A stretch of DNA of 64,000 nt from Stigmatella erecta (GCF_900111745.1 NZ_FOIJ01000015.1:1-64000); one strand, 5' to 3'. Shown: positions 35,468 through 44,645, counted from the stretch's first letter. Notes: generated from the sequence alone by a model not told the origin. Numbers and translations are program-made.

Positions 35468-38451
35468 GGGGGGCCTCCCGCGCCCCGCGCGGCCACCGTG
35501 AGGGGCAGGCGCACCGTGAACCGCGTCCCCTCCCCTGCCACCGACTTCACCTCCACGCGGCCGCCATGGGCCTTCACGATGTGGTCCACGATGTAGAGCC
35601 CCAGCCCCACGCTGCGTCCCACGGTGTTCCGGTCCTTGTCCCCGCGCTGCATGGGCTGGAACAGCCGCGGCACCAGCTCCGCCGGAATCGGCGCCCCCTC
35701 GTTGTGGACCTCCAGCACCCCCTCCGCGCCCTCCTCGTACGCCCGCACGCGCACGGGCGTGCCGTGGGGGCTGTAGTGCAGGGCGTTGCTGATGAGGTTG
35801 GTGAGCACCTGCGCCGTCCGGTCCCCATCCCAGAAGGCCTGCCCCGCCCCGCCCCGCTCCAGCTCGATGACCCGCTCGGGGTGCGCCACCTGGAGCTCGT
35901 CCACCACCTGCTGGCTCAGGGCATGGAAGTCGAGCGCCTGCGGGTGCAGGGGGAGCCCCCCGCCCAGCCGGGCCTGCGTGAAGTCGAGCAGGTCGCGGAT
36001 CATCCGGTTGGCGCGCTCCGCGGAGGCGAAGATGCGCCCGATGGGCCGGCGCTGGCGCTCCTCCAGGTCCGTGCGGCGCAACAGCGTCGCGGCCGACATG
36101 GTGATGGCGGCCAGGGGGTTGCGCAGATCATGGCTGACGATGCCGATGAGGTGCTGCTCGAAGTCGGCGCGCTCGCGCGCCAGGCGCTCCCGCTCGGCGC
36201 GCTCGCGTGCCAGGCGCAGGGCCCCCTCCACCCGGGCCAGCAGTTCCCGGGCGCTGAAGGGCTTCACCAGGTAGTCATCGGCGCCCGCCTGGAGCCCGCC
36301 CACCGTGGCCTCCTCGCCCGCGCGCGCGGACAGGAGGATGAAGGGCACGGCCGCGGTCCTCGGGTTGGCGCGGAACTCGCGCAGGAGCCCAAACCCATCC
36401 AGCCCCGGCATCATCACGTCCGAGAGCACCAGGTCCGGCACGCGGGCCTCGGCCGCCGCGAGCGCCGCCCGGCCTTCCGCCACCGCCTCGACGGTGAAGC
36501 GCGACTCCAGGAGCCGCCGCACGTAGTCGCGCATGTCCGCGTTGTCGTCGGCGAGCAGGATGTGGCCCTGGGGCGCCTGGCTCCGGGGCAGGGGGACCTC
36601 GGGGGGCGGCACCGGGGCCGTCTCCGGCTCTGGCCGCGTGCTGCCCAGCCACCCGGAGGCCTCGTTGAGGAAGGGAGCCACCCGCACGCTGGCGGGGGCC
36701 GCGGCGCGCGAGGCGGCGAGCCGCTCCCGCGGCAGGTGGGCGGAGCCGGCCGGCAGGGACACGGTGAAGGTGCTGCCCTGGCCCAGGGTGCTCTCGGCCC
36801 GGACGGTGCCGCCGTGCAGCTTCACCAGCTCCTGCACCAGGGACAGGCCAATGCCGCTGCCCTCGTGGCTGCGGCCCTTGGCGCCGTGGACGCGGTGGAA
36901 GCGCTCGAAGACGCGCGGCAGCTCCTCGGGGGGAATGCCCGTGCCGGTGTCGCGCACGGACAGCTCCACGTGGTCCACCCGCCACCGCAGCGCGACGCCA
37001 ATCTCTCCCTCGAAGGTGAACTTGAGCGCGTTGGAGACGAGGTTGAGGACAACCTTCTCCCACATCTCCGGATCCACCCACACGGGGGCGGGCAGCGGGG
37101 GGCAGTCCACCCCGAGGCGCAGCCCGGCCTTGGCCACGGCGGAGTCGAACGCGCTGGCCAGGCCCACGGTGAGGGCGGCAAGGTCCGTGGGCTGGTAGCT
37201 GGCCTGCATGCGGCCTGCTTCCAGGCGGCTGAAGTCCAGCAGCGTGTTGACGAGCTTGAAGAGGCGCAGGCCGTTGCGGTGGACGCGCTCCAGCGCCTCG
37301 CGCTCCTCGCGCTCCAGCCGGTCCGAGGCGAGCACGTCCTCCACGGGGCCGAGCATGAGCGTGAGCGGCGTGCGGAACTCGTGGCTCACGTTGCTGAAGA
37401 AGACGGTCTTGGAGCGGTCCAGCTCGGCGAGCGTCTCCGCGCGGCGCTTCTCCTCCTCGTAGGCGCGCGCGTTGGCGATGGCCGTGGAGATGTGGCCGGC
37501 GACGAGCCCCATGAAGCCCCGGTACTGGGCGTCATACGCGAGGCGGATGCTCAGGCCCGCGATGAGAAAACCCGGCGAGCCGCCCTCGGCCCCGCCCTCC
37601 AGGGGGAGCACCACCGCCTGGGTAGCGGCGCGCGGCGCCACGGGCTGGAGCACCATGCCCAGATGATGGGACAGGGCCTCGATCGCGAGGGGCTCGCGCG
37701 ACAGGAGCCGCCCGGCCAGGGGGCCACCCTCCTTGAACAGCTCCAGGCCGAGCCGCCCGGGCGGGGGGACATGCCCGGCGGGGAGCCCCGTGGCGGCGGC
37801 GAGGGAGAGCTGCTTGCCGTCCGCCTCGCACAGGTAGAGGAGCACGAAGGGCAAGTCATTGGGGTTGTCGCCGAGCGCCCGGGCCGCGCGCAGGGCGGCG
37901 TCATCGACCCGCTTGGCCTGGAAGGAGCTGGCGGAGACCTGCTGGAGGGTGTGCAGGCGCCGCTCCCCGAGCACCTGGCTGGTGGTCTCCTGGGCGGTGA
38001 CGAGCACGCCACCATAGCGCCCGGAGCCCTCGGGGATGGGGCTGTACGAGAAGGTGAAGTAGGTCTCCTCGCTGAAGCCCTTGCGGTGCATGGGGAGGAA
38101 GAAGTGCTCGGCCCACTCGGACGTGCCGTGGCGGAGGACCTTCTCGTGCAGGGGGCCGAGAACGTTCCAGATCTCCGGCCAGGCCTGGGAAGCGGGGGCG
38201 CCCAGGGACGCGGGGTGCTTGTCGCCCAGGATGGGGCGGTAGGCGTCGTTGTAGAACTGGAGCAGGCGCTCGCCCCAGCGGATCGCCATGGGAAAGCGGT
38301 TGCTGAGCACCACACCCACCATGGTGCGCAGGGAAAGCGGCCAGGACTCCACGGGGCCAAGCTCCGTCTTTGCCCAGTCGAAGGAGCGCATGAGGGCACC
38401 CATCTCGCCCCCCTCCGCGAAGACGTCCTCGGCTGTGCTACCGGAACTCAT
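35464..38451 (-). CDS. hybrid histidine kinase PAS-GAF-HK-REC-HK (upstream paralogue)
   Basis: From ATG 38451 (MSSGSTAEDVF) the 995-residue protein has the same domain order as the next gene: MGALMRSFDWAKTELGPVESW opening, PAS, GAF, HisKA/HATPase (His357, NVSHEFRTPL), receiver (Asp678, LVLSDVMMPGLDG; YLVKPFSARELL) and a second HisKA/HATPase (His774, GIVSHDLRNPLAAI). The H boxes of the last kinase differ between the two (SHDLRNP against SHELKTP), placing them in different kinase subclasses despite otherwise parallel sequence. An ancient tandem duplication is likely. The pair forms one operon, divergent from the ptuAB-like genes across 233 bp. Confidence 0.93.
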   Translation of the reverse strand: MSSGSTAEDVFAEGGEMGALMRSFDWAKTELGPVESWPLSLRTMVGVVLSNRFPMAIRWGERLLQFYNDAYRPILGDKHPASLGAPASQAWPEIWNVLGPLHEKVLRHGTSEWAEHFFLPMHRKGFSEETYFTFSYSPIPEGSGRYGGVLVTAQETTSQVLGERRLHTLQQVSASSFQAKRVDDAALRAARALGDNPNDLPFVLLYLCEADGKQLSLAAATGLPAGHVPPPGRLGLELFKEGGPLAGRLLSREPLAIEALSHHLGMVLQPVAPRAATQAVVLPLEGGAEGGSPGFLIAGLSIRLAYDAQYRGFMGLVAGHISTAIANARAYEEEKRRAETLAELDRSKTVFFSNVSHEFRTPLTLMLGPVEDVLASDRLEREEREALERVHRNGLRLFKLVNTLLDFSRLEAGRMQASYQPTDLAALTVGLASAFDSAVAKAGLRLGVDCPPLPAPVWVDPEMWEKVVLNLVSNALKFTFEGEIGVALRWRVDHVELSVRDTGTGIPPEELPRVFERFHRVHGAKGRSHEGSGIGLSLVQELVKLHGGTVRAESTLGQGSTFTVSLPAGSAHLPRERLAASRAAAPASVRVAPFLNEASGWLGSTRPEPETAPVPPPEVPLPRSQAPQGHILLADDNADMRDYVRRLLESRFTVEAVAEGRAALAAAEARVPDLVLSDVMMPGLDGFGLLREFRANPRTAAVPFILLSARAGEEATVGGLQAGADDYLVKPFSARELLARVEGALRLARERAERERLARERADFEQHLIGIVSHDLRNPLAAITMSAATLLRRTDLEERQRRPIGRIFASAERANRMIRDLLDFTQARLGGGLPLHPQALDFHALSQQVVDELQVAHPERVIELERGGAGQAFWDGDRTAQVLTNLISNALHYSPHGTPVRVRAYEEGAEGVLEVHNEGAPIPAELVPRLFQPMQRGDKDRNTVGRSVGLGLYIVDHIVKAHGGRVEVKSVAGEGTRFTVRLPLTVAARGAGGPP

Positions 38452-38684
38452 GCCTCCATCCTTCCGAGCTGGGCCGCGCGGGCATGCACGCACCGGCATA
38501 CCAGGGCCCCCCTCCGGGGGGACTGAAAACTTGGGGCGCCCTCCGCCATCCGCACTGTTCCGAACGGCTCATCCCCCGAAGAGCCCCCAGGCCGCGTGCT
38601 CGATGGTTGGTCAGGGTGTGACGCGCGGAAATTTGACGAGCCCGTAGAGGCCGAGGTCTTCTGCCCTGCGGGAGCCACTGTACA
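38452..38684. other. divergent intergenic region between hybrid kinases and the Septu-like genes
   Basis: The gap contains a C6-TCC-G6 hairpin (38507-38521) on the kinase side and no open frame of note. A TACAAT at 38681-38686 overlaps the ptuA-like ATG, so it cannot be its -10 box. I see no retron-like RNA or reverse transcriptase. Confidence 0.5.
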
Positions 38685-39953
38685 ATGCGAGCGCTAGAAC
38701 TCACCATCCGAGGATTTCGGGGAATTCCTTATTTACATCTTCCCCTGAGGCCCTCCCTGACGGTTCTCGTCGGAGTGAATGGCTCGGGCAAGACGACGAT
38801 CCTGGATGCGCTCGCCGTGTTGATGATGGCGCTTCAAAGCCGGATCCTGCGCGGAAAGAGGAAGGGAGACCGTTCACTCCATGTCTCCGACGTCAACACA
38901 CGGCTGAAGGAGACGCACCTCTCCATCCAAGCGGAGGTTGGCGGCGAGAAGCTTTCCTGGGAGGTGAATGGGCGTTTGTTTTTCGCTCGGCTTCAAGTCG
39001 AGGAAAGCGATACGGACCTCCGCCGGTTCGCGAATGAATTGGCGGAACGCCAGTCGAAGAACGCGGACGTCAGCATTCCCCTGGCGGTCTACTTCCCTAC
39101 CAACCGGGCCGTGCTGGACATTCCCCAGCGGATTCGAACGACGCATGTGTTCGATCAACTCGCGGCCTATGACAACAGTCTCGATGACAACTGGAGCAAT
39201 TTCCGGCTCTTTTTCGAGTGGTTCCGGGACCGGGAAGATCTTGAAAACGAGGCGCGGCGGGACAACCCGGACGCACGGGATGTGCAACTGGAGGCAGTCC
39301 GCCAAGCGGTGAGCTCGCTACTGCCTGGCTTCACGGATTTGCGTATCCGGCGGCAACCGGCTCTGGCCATGACGGTCGAGAAGGACAACGAACTCCTGGC
39401 GGTGGACCAGCTCTCGGATGGAGAGAAGTGCGTCCTGGCGCTCGCGGGAGATCTGGCGCGAAGGCTGTCCCTGGCACATCCCCAGGAGCACCAGCCCCTG
39501 GCGGCCCCAGCCTTGGTGCTCATCGACGAGATCGAATTGCACCTCCACCCGGGCTGGCAGCGGGGCATCATCGCTGCCTTGAAGCGCACGTTCACGGGCT
39601 GCCAATTCGTGATCACCACGCACTCACCCCAGGTCCTGAGCGAAGTCCATCCCGACGACATCCTCTTGTTGAGCCATCGGGCGGGGGCCTTCGAGGTTCA
39701 CAGCGCGGAGAATTCATTTGGACGTGATTCGAACTGGATCCTCCAGACCATCATGGGCGTTGACGCACGTCCGCCTCGGGTGGGGGAGCGCTTGCGGAGT
39801 TGCTTCCAGCTCATCGACGAGGGACGGCTCAAGGAGGCCCGGGAAGAGAAGAACGCCCTTGCAAGAGAGATTGGGGATGACGATCCCGAGCTGCTTCGGG
39901 CCGAATTGATCCTGCGGCGCAAGGAGTTGCTGACGCGTGCGCCCCATTCTTAA
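38685..39953 (+). CDS. ptuA: AAA/ABC-type ATPase, PtuA-like component of a Septu defence system
   Basis: The 422-residue protein is a RecF/SMC-like ATPase in one chain. It has Walker A GVNGSGKTT (30-38), a helical middle with VYFPTNRAVLDIPQRIR, the ABC signature-like DQLSDGEKCVLALAGDLARR (about 245-264), Walker B LVLIDEIELHLHP (about 278-290) and the H-loop ITTHSPQVLSEV (about 308-319). In Septu systems PtuA binds and hydrolyses ATP and holds the PtuB nuclease until phage infection. The HNH gene overlaps its 3' end by 17 nt, matching ptuAB order. Codon third positions are less GC-biased than in flanking genes, consistent with horizontal acquisition. OLD-family ATPases are the alternative, but they carry a Toprim domain that is absent here. 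Confidence 0.85.
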   Translation: MRALELTIRGFRGIPYLHLPLRPSLTVLVGVNGSGKTTILDALAVLMMALQSRILRGKRKGDRSLHVSDVNTRLKETHLSIQAEVGGEKLSWEVNGRLFFARLQVEESDTDLRRFANELAERQSKNADVSIPLAVYFPTNRAVLDIPQRIRTTHVFDQLAAYDNSLDDNWSNFRLFFEWFRDREDLENEARRDNPDARDVQLEAVRQAVSSLLPGFTDLRIRRQPALAMTVEKDNELLAVDQLSDGEKCVLALAGDLARRLSLAHPQEHQPLAAPALVLIDEIELHLHPGWQRGIIAALKRTFTGCQFVITTHSPQVLSEVHPDDILLLSHRAGAFEVHSAENSFGRDSNWILQTIMGVDARPPRVGERLRSCFQLIDEGRLKEAREEKNALAREIGDDDPELLRAELILRRKELLTRAPHS

Positions 39954-40599
39954 GAGACCAGAGCCTGCCACCTTCACGGCTTGGAAGGGCGGCCTCGCCT
40001 CCGTACCCGGCTGGAACCATTTCACGCAGACGTTTCCGCTCATCAAGCGCGACTTGAAGGCGGCGCTGCTCCAAGAACAGTTTCAGGTGTGCTGCTACTG
40101 TGAGCGTGACATCGCAGGTGGAGCGCACATCGAGCACCTGGTACCGAAATCCTTGGACCCCGGCAGGACGTACGACTACTCGAACCTGCTGGCCTCGTGC
40201 GAGGGTGAACGGGCGAAAGGGCGCCCGCCGGAGACCTGCGGGCACCTCAAGGACAATGCTCCCCTCTCCGTCCATCCGTTGATGCCGGATTGCAGCAGCT
40301 ATTTTGTTTTCAGCAGTTCGGGCAATGTCAGCCCCTCCCCGGATGCGGCCAAGCAGCAACCTGCTCAGGACTCCATCACGACGCTGGGGCTCGACAGTGC
40401 TCGACTCGTCGCGCTGCGGCGAGTCGCCCTCGAGGACGCGGACTCCCGGCTCCCCTCCCCGGGGAACACACCCGAGGACCGCGCCCTCTTCCGTGCAGAA
40501 GTCACGAAGCTGATCGCGGAGTATTCGGCGCCCGATGCGCAAGGACGGCTCACGCCCTTCTCGACCGCCTTGGTGCAGTACCTTGAGCGTTATCTCTAA
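39937..40599 (+). CDS. ptuB: HNH endonuclease, PtuB-like component of a Septu defence system
   Basis: Start GTG 39937 lies inside the ATPase gene (17-nt overlap). The 220-residue protein has the TIGR02646-type HNH core: VCCYCERDIAGGAHIEHLVPKS (51-72, quoted in two parts in the family: CxYC then IEHxxPK), YDYSNLLASCEGE with the HNH Asn83 and Cys88, and a further CGHLKDN. The cysteines should bind a structural zinc and His67 is the metal/catalytic His. PtuB nucleases degrade nucleic acid when released by PtuA. The tail (about 150-220) is helical. With the ATPase this makes a complete two-gene Septu cassette, with no integrase or reverse transcriptase nearby. Confidence 0.85.
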   Translation: MRPILKRPEPATFTAWKGGLASVPGWNHFTQTFPLIKRDLKAALLQEQFQVCCYCERDIAGGAHIEHLVPKSLDPGRTYDYSNLLASCEGERAKGRPPETCGHLKDNAPLSVHPLMPDCSSYFVFSSSGNVSPSPDAAKQQPAQDSITTLGLDSARLVALRRVALEDADSRLPSPGNTPEDRALFRAEVTKLIAEYSAPDAQGRLTPFSTALVQYLERYL

Positions 40600-40667
40600 C
40601 CACCGGGAAGTCCTGGCCGCAGGCTCAGCGCGAGCAGGCACCGCCCCCCGGCAGGCACCGCTCGCCG

Positions 40668-42590
40668 CTACAGCTCCACCTGTGTGCCCAGCTCCACCAC
40701 GCGGTTGGGCGGAATGCGGAAGTAGGACGTGGCGCTGCGCGCGTTGCGGCTCATCCACGCGAAGAGCGCCTCGCGCCAGATCGCCATCCCCGGCTTCTTC
40801 GAGGGAATCAATGTCTCGCGCCCCAGGAAGAACGACGTGCTCATCAGCTGGAACTGCAGCCCCTGCTCCCGTCCCCGCTTGAGGATGTCCGGAATGCTCG
40901 GGTTCTCCATGAAGCCGTAGCGCGCGATCACCCGCACGAAGCCCTGCTCCAGCGGCTCCACCTCCACCCGCTCGGAGGCGGGCACGTGCGGCACCTCTTC
41001 CGACAGGATGGTCAACAGCACCACCTGCTCGTGCAGCACCTTGTTGTGCTTCAGGTTGTGCAACAGCGCCGGCGGCGTGCCCTCGGGGTTGCCCGTCATG
41101 AACACCGCCGTGCCCTGCACCCGGTGCGGCGAGTGGTCCCCGCTCAGGCTGTCCAGGAGCCCCTTCAGCTCCATGCTCGCCTCGCGCAGCTTGGCCGCCA
41201 GGATCTCCCGCCCGCGCTTCCACGTCGTCAGCAGCGTGAAGAGCAGCGCCGCCAGGATCAGCGGGAACCAGCCCCCATCCGGAATCTTCACCGCATTGGC
41301 GCAGAAGAACGACACATCCACCGCCAGGAACAGCCCCACCAGCGGCAGCGCCACCCGGCGCTTCCAGCCCCACCGCTCCCGGGCCACCACGTACGCCAGC
41401 ACCGTGGTGATGGTCGCCGTGCCCGCCACCGCGATGCCATACGCCGCCGCCAGCGCGCTGGAGGAACGGAAGCCCAGCACCAGGAACACCACCCCGCCCA
41501 GCAGCAGGAAGTTCAGCCCCGGCAGGTAAATCTGTCCCATCTCCTCCGCCGAGGTGTGCACCACCTCCATGCGCGGGCAGTACCCCAGCTGCATCGCCTG
41601 CCGCGTCAGCGAGAAGACGCCCGAGATGAGCGCCTGCGAGGCGATCACCGCCGCCATCATCGCCAGCCCCACCAGCGGGTAGAGCGCCCACGAGGGCGCC
41701 AGCAGGTAGAACGGGTTGCGCGCCGCCTCCGGCGCCCTGAGGAGCAGCGCCCCCTGCCCCAGGTAGTTGAGCATCAGCGCCGGCAGCACCAGCGTGAACC
41801 ACGCCAGGCGAATGGGCTTGCGGCCGAAGTGGCCCATGTCCGCGTAGAGCGCCTCGCCGCCCGTCACCACCAAGAACACCGAGCCCAGCACCAGGAAGCC
41901 GTGCGCCCCGTTGTGCAGGAAGAAGCGCACCCCGTGCACCGGCGACAGCGCCTCCAGCACCACCAGGTTGTGCAGCAGCTCCTTCACGCCCAGCACCGCC
42001 AGCGTGACGAACCACAGCGTCATCACCGGCCCGAACAGCGCGCCGATGTCCGCCGTGCCCTTGCGCTGCAACACGAAGAGCCCCAGCAGGATGATGAGGC
42101 TGATGGGCAGCAGGTACGGCTGGAACAGCGGCGTGGCCACGCTCAGGCCCTCCACCGCGCTCAGCACCGACATGGCCGGGGTGATGATGCCGTCCCCATA
42201 CAGCAGCGCCGCGCCGAACAGCCCCAGCCCCACCAGCACCGGCCGCGCCGGGTGCGGCGAGCGCACGCCCCGGGGCCGCTGCAGCACCAGCGCCATCAAC
42301 GCCAGGATGCCGCCCTCGCCCCGGTTGTCCGCCCGCATCACGAACAGCAGGTACTTCATCGAGATGAGCAGGAACAACGACCAGAAGATCAGCGACAGCA
42401 CCCCCATCACGTTCTCGGGCGTCGGGGTGATGCTGTGCGGCCCGCTGAAGCACTCTCGCAACGCGTACAGCGGACTCGTGCCGATGTCCCCGTAGACGAT
42501 GCCCAGGGCTCCCAGGGCCAGCGTCGCCGTGCGTTTGAAGGTGTCCGGTGCCTCGGGAAGGGGCTCCGGCGCTGCCGTGGTCGCGTTCAC
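40668..42590 (-). CDS. kup: Kup-type low-affinity potassium uptake transporter
   Basis: Kup is an inner-membrane K+/H+ symporter. The 640-residue protein has the family opening LALGALGIVYGDIGTSPLYAL, MRADNRGEGGILALMAL, GDGIITPAMSVLSAVEGL and about twelve membrane helices. A cytoplasmic C-terminal domain of some 180 residues contains VFMTGNPEGTPPALLHNLKHNKVLHEQVV and ends in YFRIPPNRVVELGTQVEL. GTG 42590, preceded by a GGGGCGG-type ribosome site, is the most likely start. An ATG at 42650 would add 20 unconserved residues. It is convergent with the ptuB-like gene. No riboswitch or KdpD-type regulator is visible nearby. Confidence 0.95.
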   Translation of the reverse strand: MNATTAAPEPLPEAPDTFKRTATLALGALGIVYGDIGTSPLYALRECFSGPHSITPTPENVMGVLSLIFWSLFLLISMKYLLFVMRADNRGEGGILALMALVLQRPRGVRSPHPARPVLVGLGLFGAALLYGDGIITPAMSVLSAVEGLSVATPLFQPYLLPISLIILLGLFVLQRKGTADIGALFGPVMTLWFVTLAVLGVKELLHNLVVLEALSPVHGVRFFLHNGAHGFLVLGSVFLVVTGGEALYADMGHFGRKPIRLAWFTLVLPALMLNYLGQGALLLRAPEAARNPFYLLAPSWALYPLVGLAMMAAVIASQALISGVFSLTRQAMQLGYCPRMEVVHTSAEEMGQIYLPGLNFLLLGGVVFLVLGFRSSSALAAAYGIAVAGTATITTVLAYVVARERWGWKRRVALPLVGLFLAVDVSFFCANAVKIPDGGWFPLILAALLFTLLTTWKRGREILAAKLREASMELKGLLDSLSGDHSPHRVQGTAVFMTGNPEGTPPALLHNLKHNKVLHEQVVLLTILSEEVPHVPASERVEVEPLEQGFVRVIARYGFMENPSIPDILKRGREQGLQFQLMSTSFFLGRETLIPSKKPGMAIWREALFAWMSRNARSATSYFRIPPNRVVELGTQVEL

Positions 42591-42752
42591 CCGCCCCGCT
42601 TTAGCTGAACCCACGCCCGGAGCAACCGGCAGACAGGCCCAAGCCCGCACATTCCAGCTTCAGCGGAATCTCAACCCCGTCTGTCCGTGAAATGGGGGAC
42701 CTCTGGGGCCTCCGCGCCCCCGGGGCCCCCCGAAAAAGCCCCGGGGCGGACC
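42591..42752. other. intergenic region between truncated haemoglobin and kup
   Basis: It contains two copies of CCCCGGGG (about 42718-42725 and 42739-42746) separated by a short A-rich loop. They can pair as a hairpin and may terminate the haemoglobin transcript on the minus strand. No gene is seen. Confidence 0.4.
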
Positions 42753-43196
42753 TCAGCCCTCGGTGTTGCGCAGGAAGTCGCCCGTGTGCTGGAAGCGCTC
42801 CTCCAGGAAGCGCCGCAGGCCCCCCGTCACGCCGCGCGCGTCCATCGCCTTGCGCATGCAGCGCAGCCACGCATCCCGCATGGCGGTGTCCACCGGCACG
42901 TGGCCATGGCGCATGCGCAGGCGCGGGTGGCCATGGCGCTCCACGTAGTGCTGGGGGCCGCCCAGCCAGCCCACCAGGAACAGGCCGAAGCGCTCCCGCG
43001 TGCCCGCGTTCACCCGGCCGTTCGCATCGAGCGCGTGCAGCTGGGCGAGCGCGGGCTCGTCCGCGTCCATGGCGTCATAGAAGGCGCCCGCCAGCGCCAT
43101 GACCTCCGCCTCGCCCCCGATGCGTTGGAAGGGGGTGTCCTCCAGCGAGGGAATCCAGTCGTCTTCGGTGGGGAGCGTCTTGAGCTGAGGAAGCAT
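42753..43196 (-). CDS. group II truncated haemoglobin
   Basis: A 147-residue haem protein of the 2/2 globin type. Marks of group II are FYDAMDADEPALAQLH, FGLFLVGWLGGPQHYVERHGHP, RMRHGHVPV with the proximal His of the F helix, and RDAWLRCMRKAM carrying the conserved Trp at G8. These globins bind O2 or NO and often assist redox stress defence; the exact ligand is not deducible. Start ATG 43196 (MLPQLKTL); an upstream start would add a Pro-rich leader. The gene follows the FEN-type nuclease gene on the same strand, 37 bp downstream. Confidence 0.9.
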   Translation of the reverse strand: MLPQLKTLPTEDDWIPSLEDTPFQRIGGEAEVMALAGAFYDAMDADEPALAQLHALDANGRVNAGTRERFGLFLVGWLGGPQHYVERHGHPRLRMRHGHVPVDTAMRDAWLRCMRKAMDARGVTGGLRRFLEERFQHTGDFLRNTEG

Positions 43197-43233
43197 GGAT
43201 GGTGTCAACCCGGCAGGAGGCGGGCGCATTCTC

Positions 43234-44124
43234 TCAGATGCCGCCCGCCTCCGCCCACCGTTTGGGACGGGCCTTGAGGGTGGTGAGCCCCAGCCGGTCG
43301 CACATCGCCTCGAAGGGGGCCCGGGGCACCCCCTTCCACGCGAGCGCCCCCAGGGACTCCTTCAGGGGCGCGTCCGTCACCAGCGTGGCGAGCCTCCGGT
43401 AGAGCAGCGCCTCCTCGCGGTGCTCCCGGAGCGTGGCCGCCAGCCGGTCCGCGCCGCGCGGGCGCACCGACCAGTCCGCCGCCTCCGCCGGGATGGCCTC
43501 CAGGTGGCCGTAGGCCGTGAGCAGCGCGGCGGCCCCCTTCCCCCCGAAGCCCGGCAGCCCGGGGATGCCGTCCGCGTCGTCCCCCACCAGCGCCAGCAGA
43601 TCCGGCACGCTCGCCGGGGGCACGCCGAGCTTCGCGCGCACCCCTTCCGCGTCCAGTTCCTTCTCCTGGCGCCGGTCCACCTGCACCACGCGCTGGCCCC
43701 GCACGCACTGGCCCAGGTCCTTGTCCGGGGTGAGCAGCCGCACCTGCTCCACCTGATCCGCCCAGCGCGCCGCCGCGGTGGCCAGCGCATCGTCCGCCTC
43801 GTGGTCCTTCATGGACCAGGCAGTGACGCCCAGCGCGCGCACGGCCTCCTCGGCCAGGTCGAACTGCGCGAGCAGCTCCGGGGGCACGCCCTCCTCGGAC
43901 TTGTAGCCCGCGAACAGCGCGTTGCGGAACGAGCGGATGGGGTTATCGAAGGCCACCGCCAGGTGCGTCACCGCCTCGGCCTTGTCGTGCAAGAGCGCGA
44001 GCAGCGAGGACATCAACCCCACGGTGGCCTTCACGTCCTGCCCATCCGGCGCCTCGTGCCCCGGCCGGGGCGAGAAGTGCGCGCGAAACAGCTCATACGT
44101 TCCGTCAACCAGGTGCAGACGCAT
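43234..44124 (-). CDS. 5'-3' exonuclease / FEN-family nuclease (PolA N-domain-like)
   Basis: A stand-alone 296-residue flap endonuclease-type protein like the N-terminal domain of DNA polymerase I. Metal-binding acids lie in HLVDGTYELFRAHF, KDHEADDALATAAA, RLLTPDKDLGQCV and LALVGDDADGIPGLPGFGGKGAA; the last part is the helix-hairpin-helix/H3TH region that tracks DNA. It would remove 5' flaps or RNA primers. A loop after GYKSEEGVPPEL forms the helical arch. It is probably an accessory to PolA in Okazaki fragment processing or repair. A Pro/Arg C-terminus is short. It is divergent from the lipoprotein pair at 44263. Confidence 0.9.
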   Translation of the reverse strand: MRLHLVDGTYELFRAHFSPRPGHEAPDGQDVKATVGLMSSLLALLHDKAEAVTHLAVAFDNPIRSFRNALFAGYKSEEGVPPELLAQFDLAEEAVRALGVTAWSMKDHEADDALATAAARWADQVEQVRLLTPDKDLGQCVRGQRVVQVDRRQEKELDAEGVRAKLGVPPASVPDLLALVGDDADGIPGLPGFGGKGAAALLTAYGHLEAIPAEAADWSVRPRGADRLAATLREHREEALLYRRLATLVTDAPLKESLGALAWKGVPRAPFEAMCDRLGLTTLKARPKRWAEAGGI

Positions 44125-44262
44125 GGGGGAGACCTTGGCAACCGGGCTGGCTGGAGAGCAAGCGTCCTCGCGCGAGGCGGGTTGCTGGCCTGTCCTTCCG
44201 TCCCCACCTCATGGGCCATGGGGTGGCCCGGCATCCCGGGCGTTTTGCCCGGAGGGAAGACC

Positions 44263-44625
44263 ATGCGCAACACGCTTCTGGCCGCGGTCCTGGCACTGGG
44301 CGCTTCGGCGTGTGCCACGGCCCAGGTGAAGTCCGAGGCCCCCACGGCCCGGCTGGCCGAGTCCACCGCGACGGTGCGCGCCGCGCGGGAGGCCGGGGCG
44401 GCCGTGGTGCCCGAGGCCGCCACCTACCTGGGGTTTGCCCAGCAGCAGGTGCTCCAGGCCGAGGCGCTGATGGCCCGGGGCGAGCACGAGGCGGCGGACC
44501 TTCAGTTGCGGCAGGCGGTGGCGGATGCGCGGCTGGCGTTCGCGCTGGCCCAGGCGGTGCCATTGGAAAACGAGGCGCGGCAACTGGCCGAGCAGGCCGA
44601 GCGCCTGCGGCGCGGACTGCGCTGA
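44263..44625 (+). CDS. small DUF4398-like lipoprotein
   Basis: A 120-residue lipoprotein from ATG 44263, preceded by GGAGGGAAGA. Its signal ends in GASAC (Cys near 17). The mature part is two or three amphipathic helices (LAESTATVRAAREAGAAVVPEA; YLGFAQQQVLQAEALMARGE; LQLRQAVADARLAFALAQA, quoted in parts) of the DUF4398 kind, which often accompany OmpA-like proteins. It precedes the OmpA-domain lipoprotein by 20 nt in the same direction, so they are likely one operon acting at the outer membrane/peptidoglycan interface. Confidence 0.8.
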   Translation: MRNTLLAAVLALGASACATAQVKSEAPTARLAESTATVRAAREAGAAVVPEAATYLGFAQQQVLQAEALMARGEHEAADLQLRQAVADARLAFALAQAVPLENEARQLAEQAERLRRGLR

Positions 44626-44645
44626 AGCCTAAGGGGAGTTACGGC

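Noticed and set aside
32585-38526. Two plus-strand open frames of about 1,000 codons each
   Set aside because: They are antisense shadows of the twin hybrid kinases, whose motifs are clear on the other strand.
38681-38686. TACAAT as the -10 promoter box for the ptuA-like gene
   Set aside because: It overlaps the ATG itself, so transcription would start inside the gene.
38452-40667. Retron linked to the ATPase/HNH pair
   Set aside because: There is no reverse transcriptase frame and no obvious msr/msd inverted repeats on either side.
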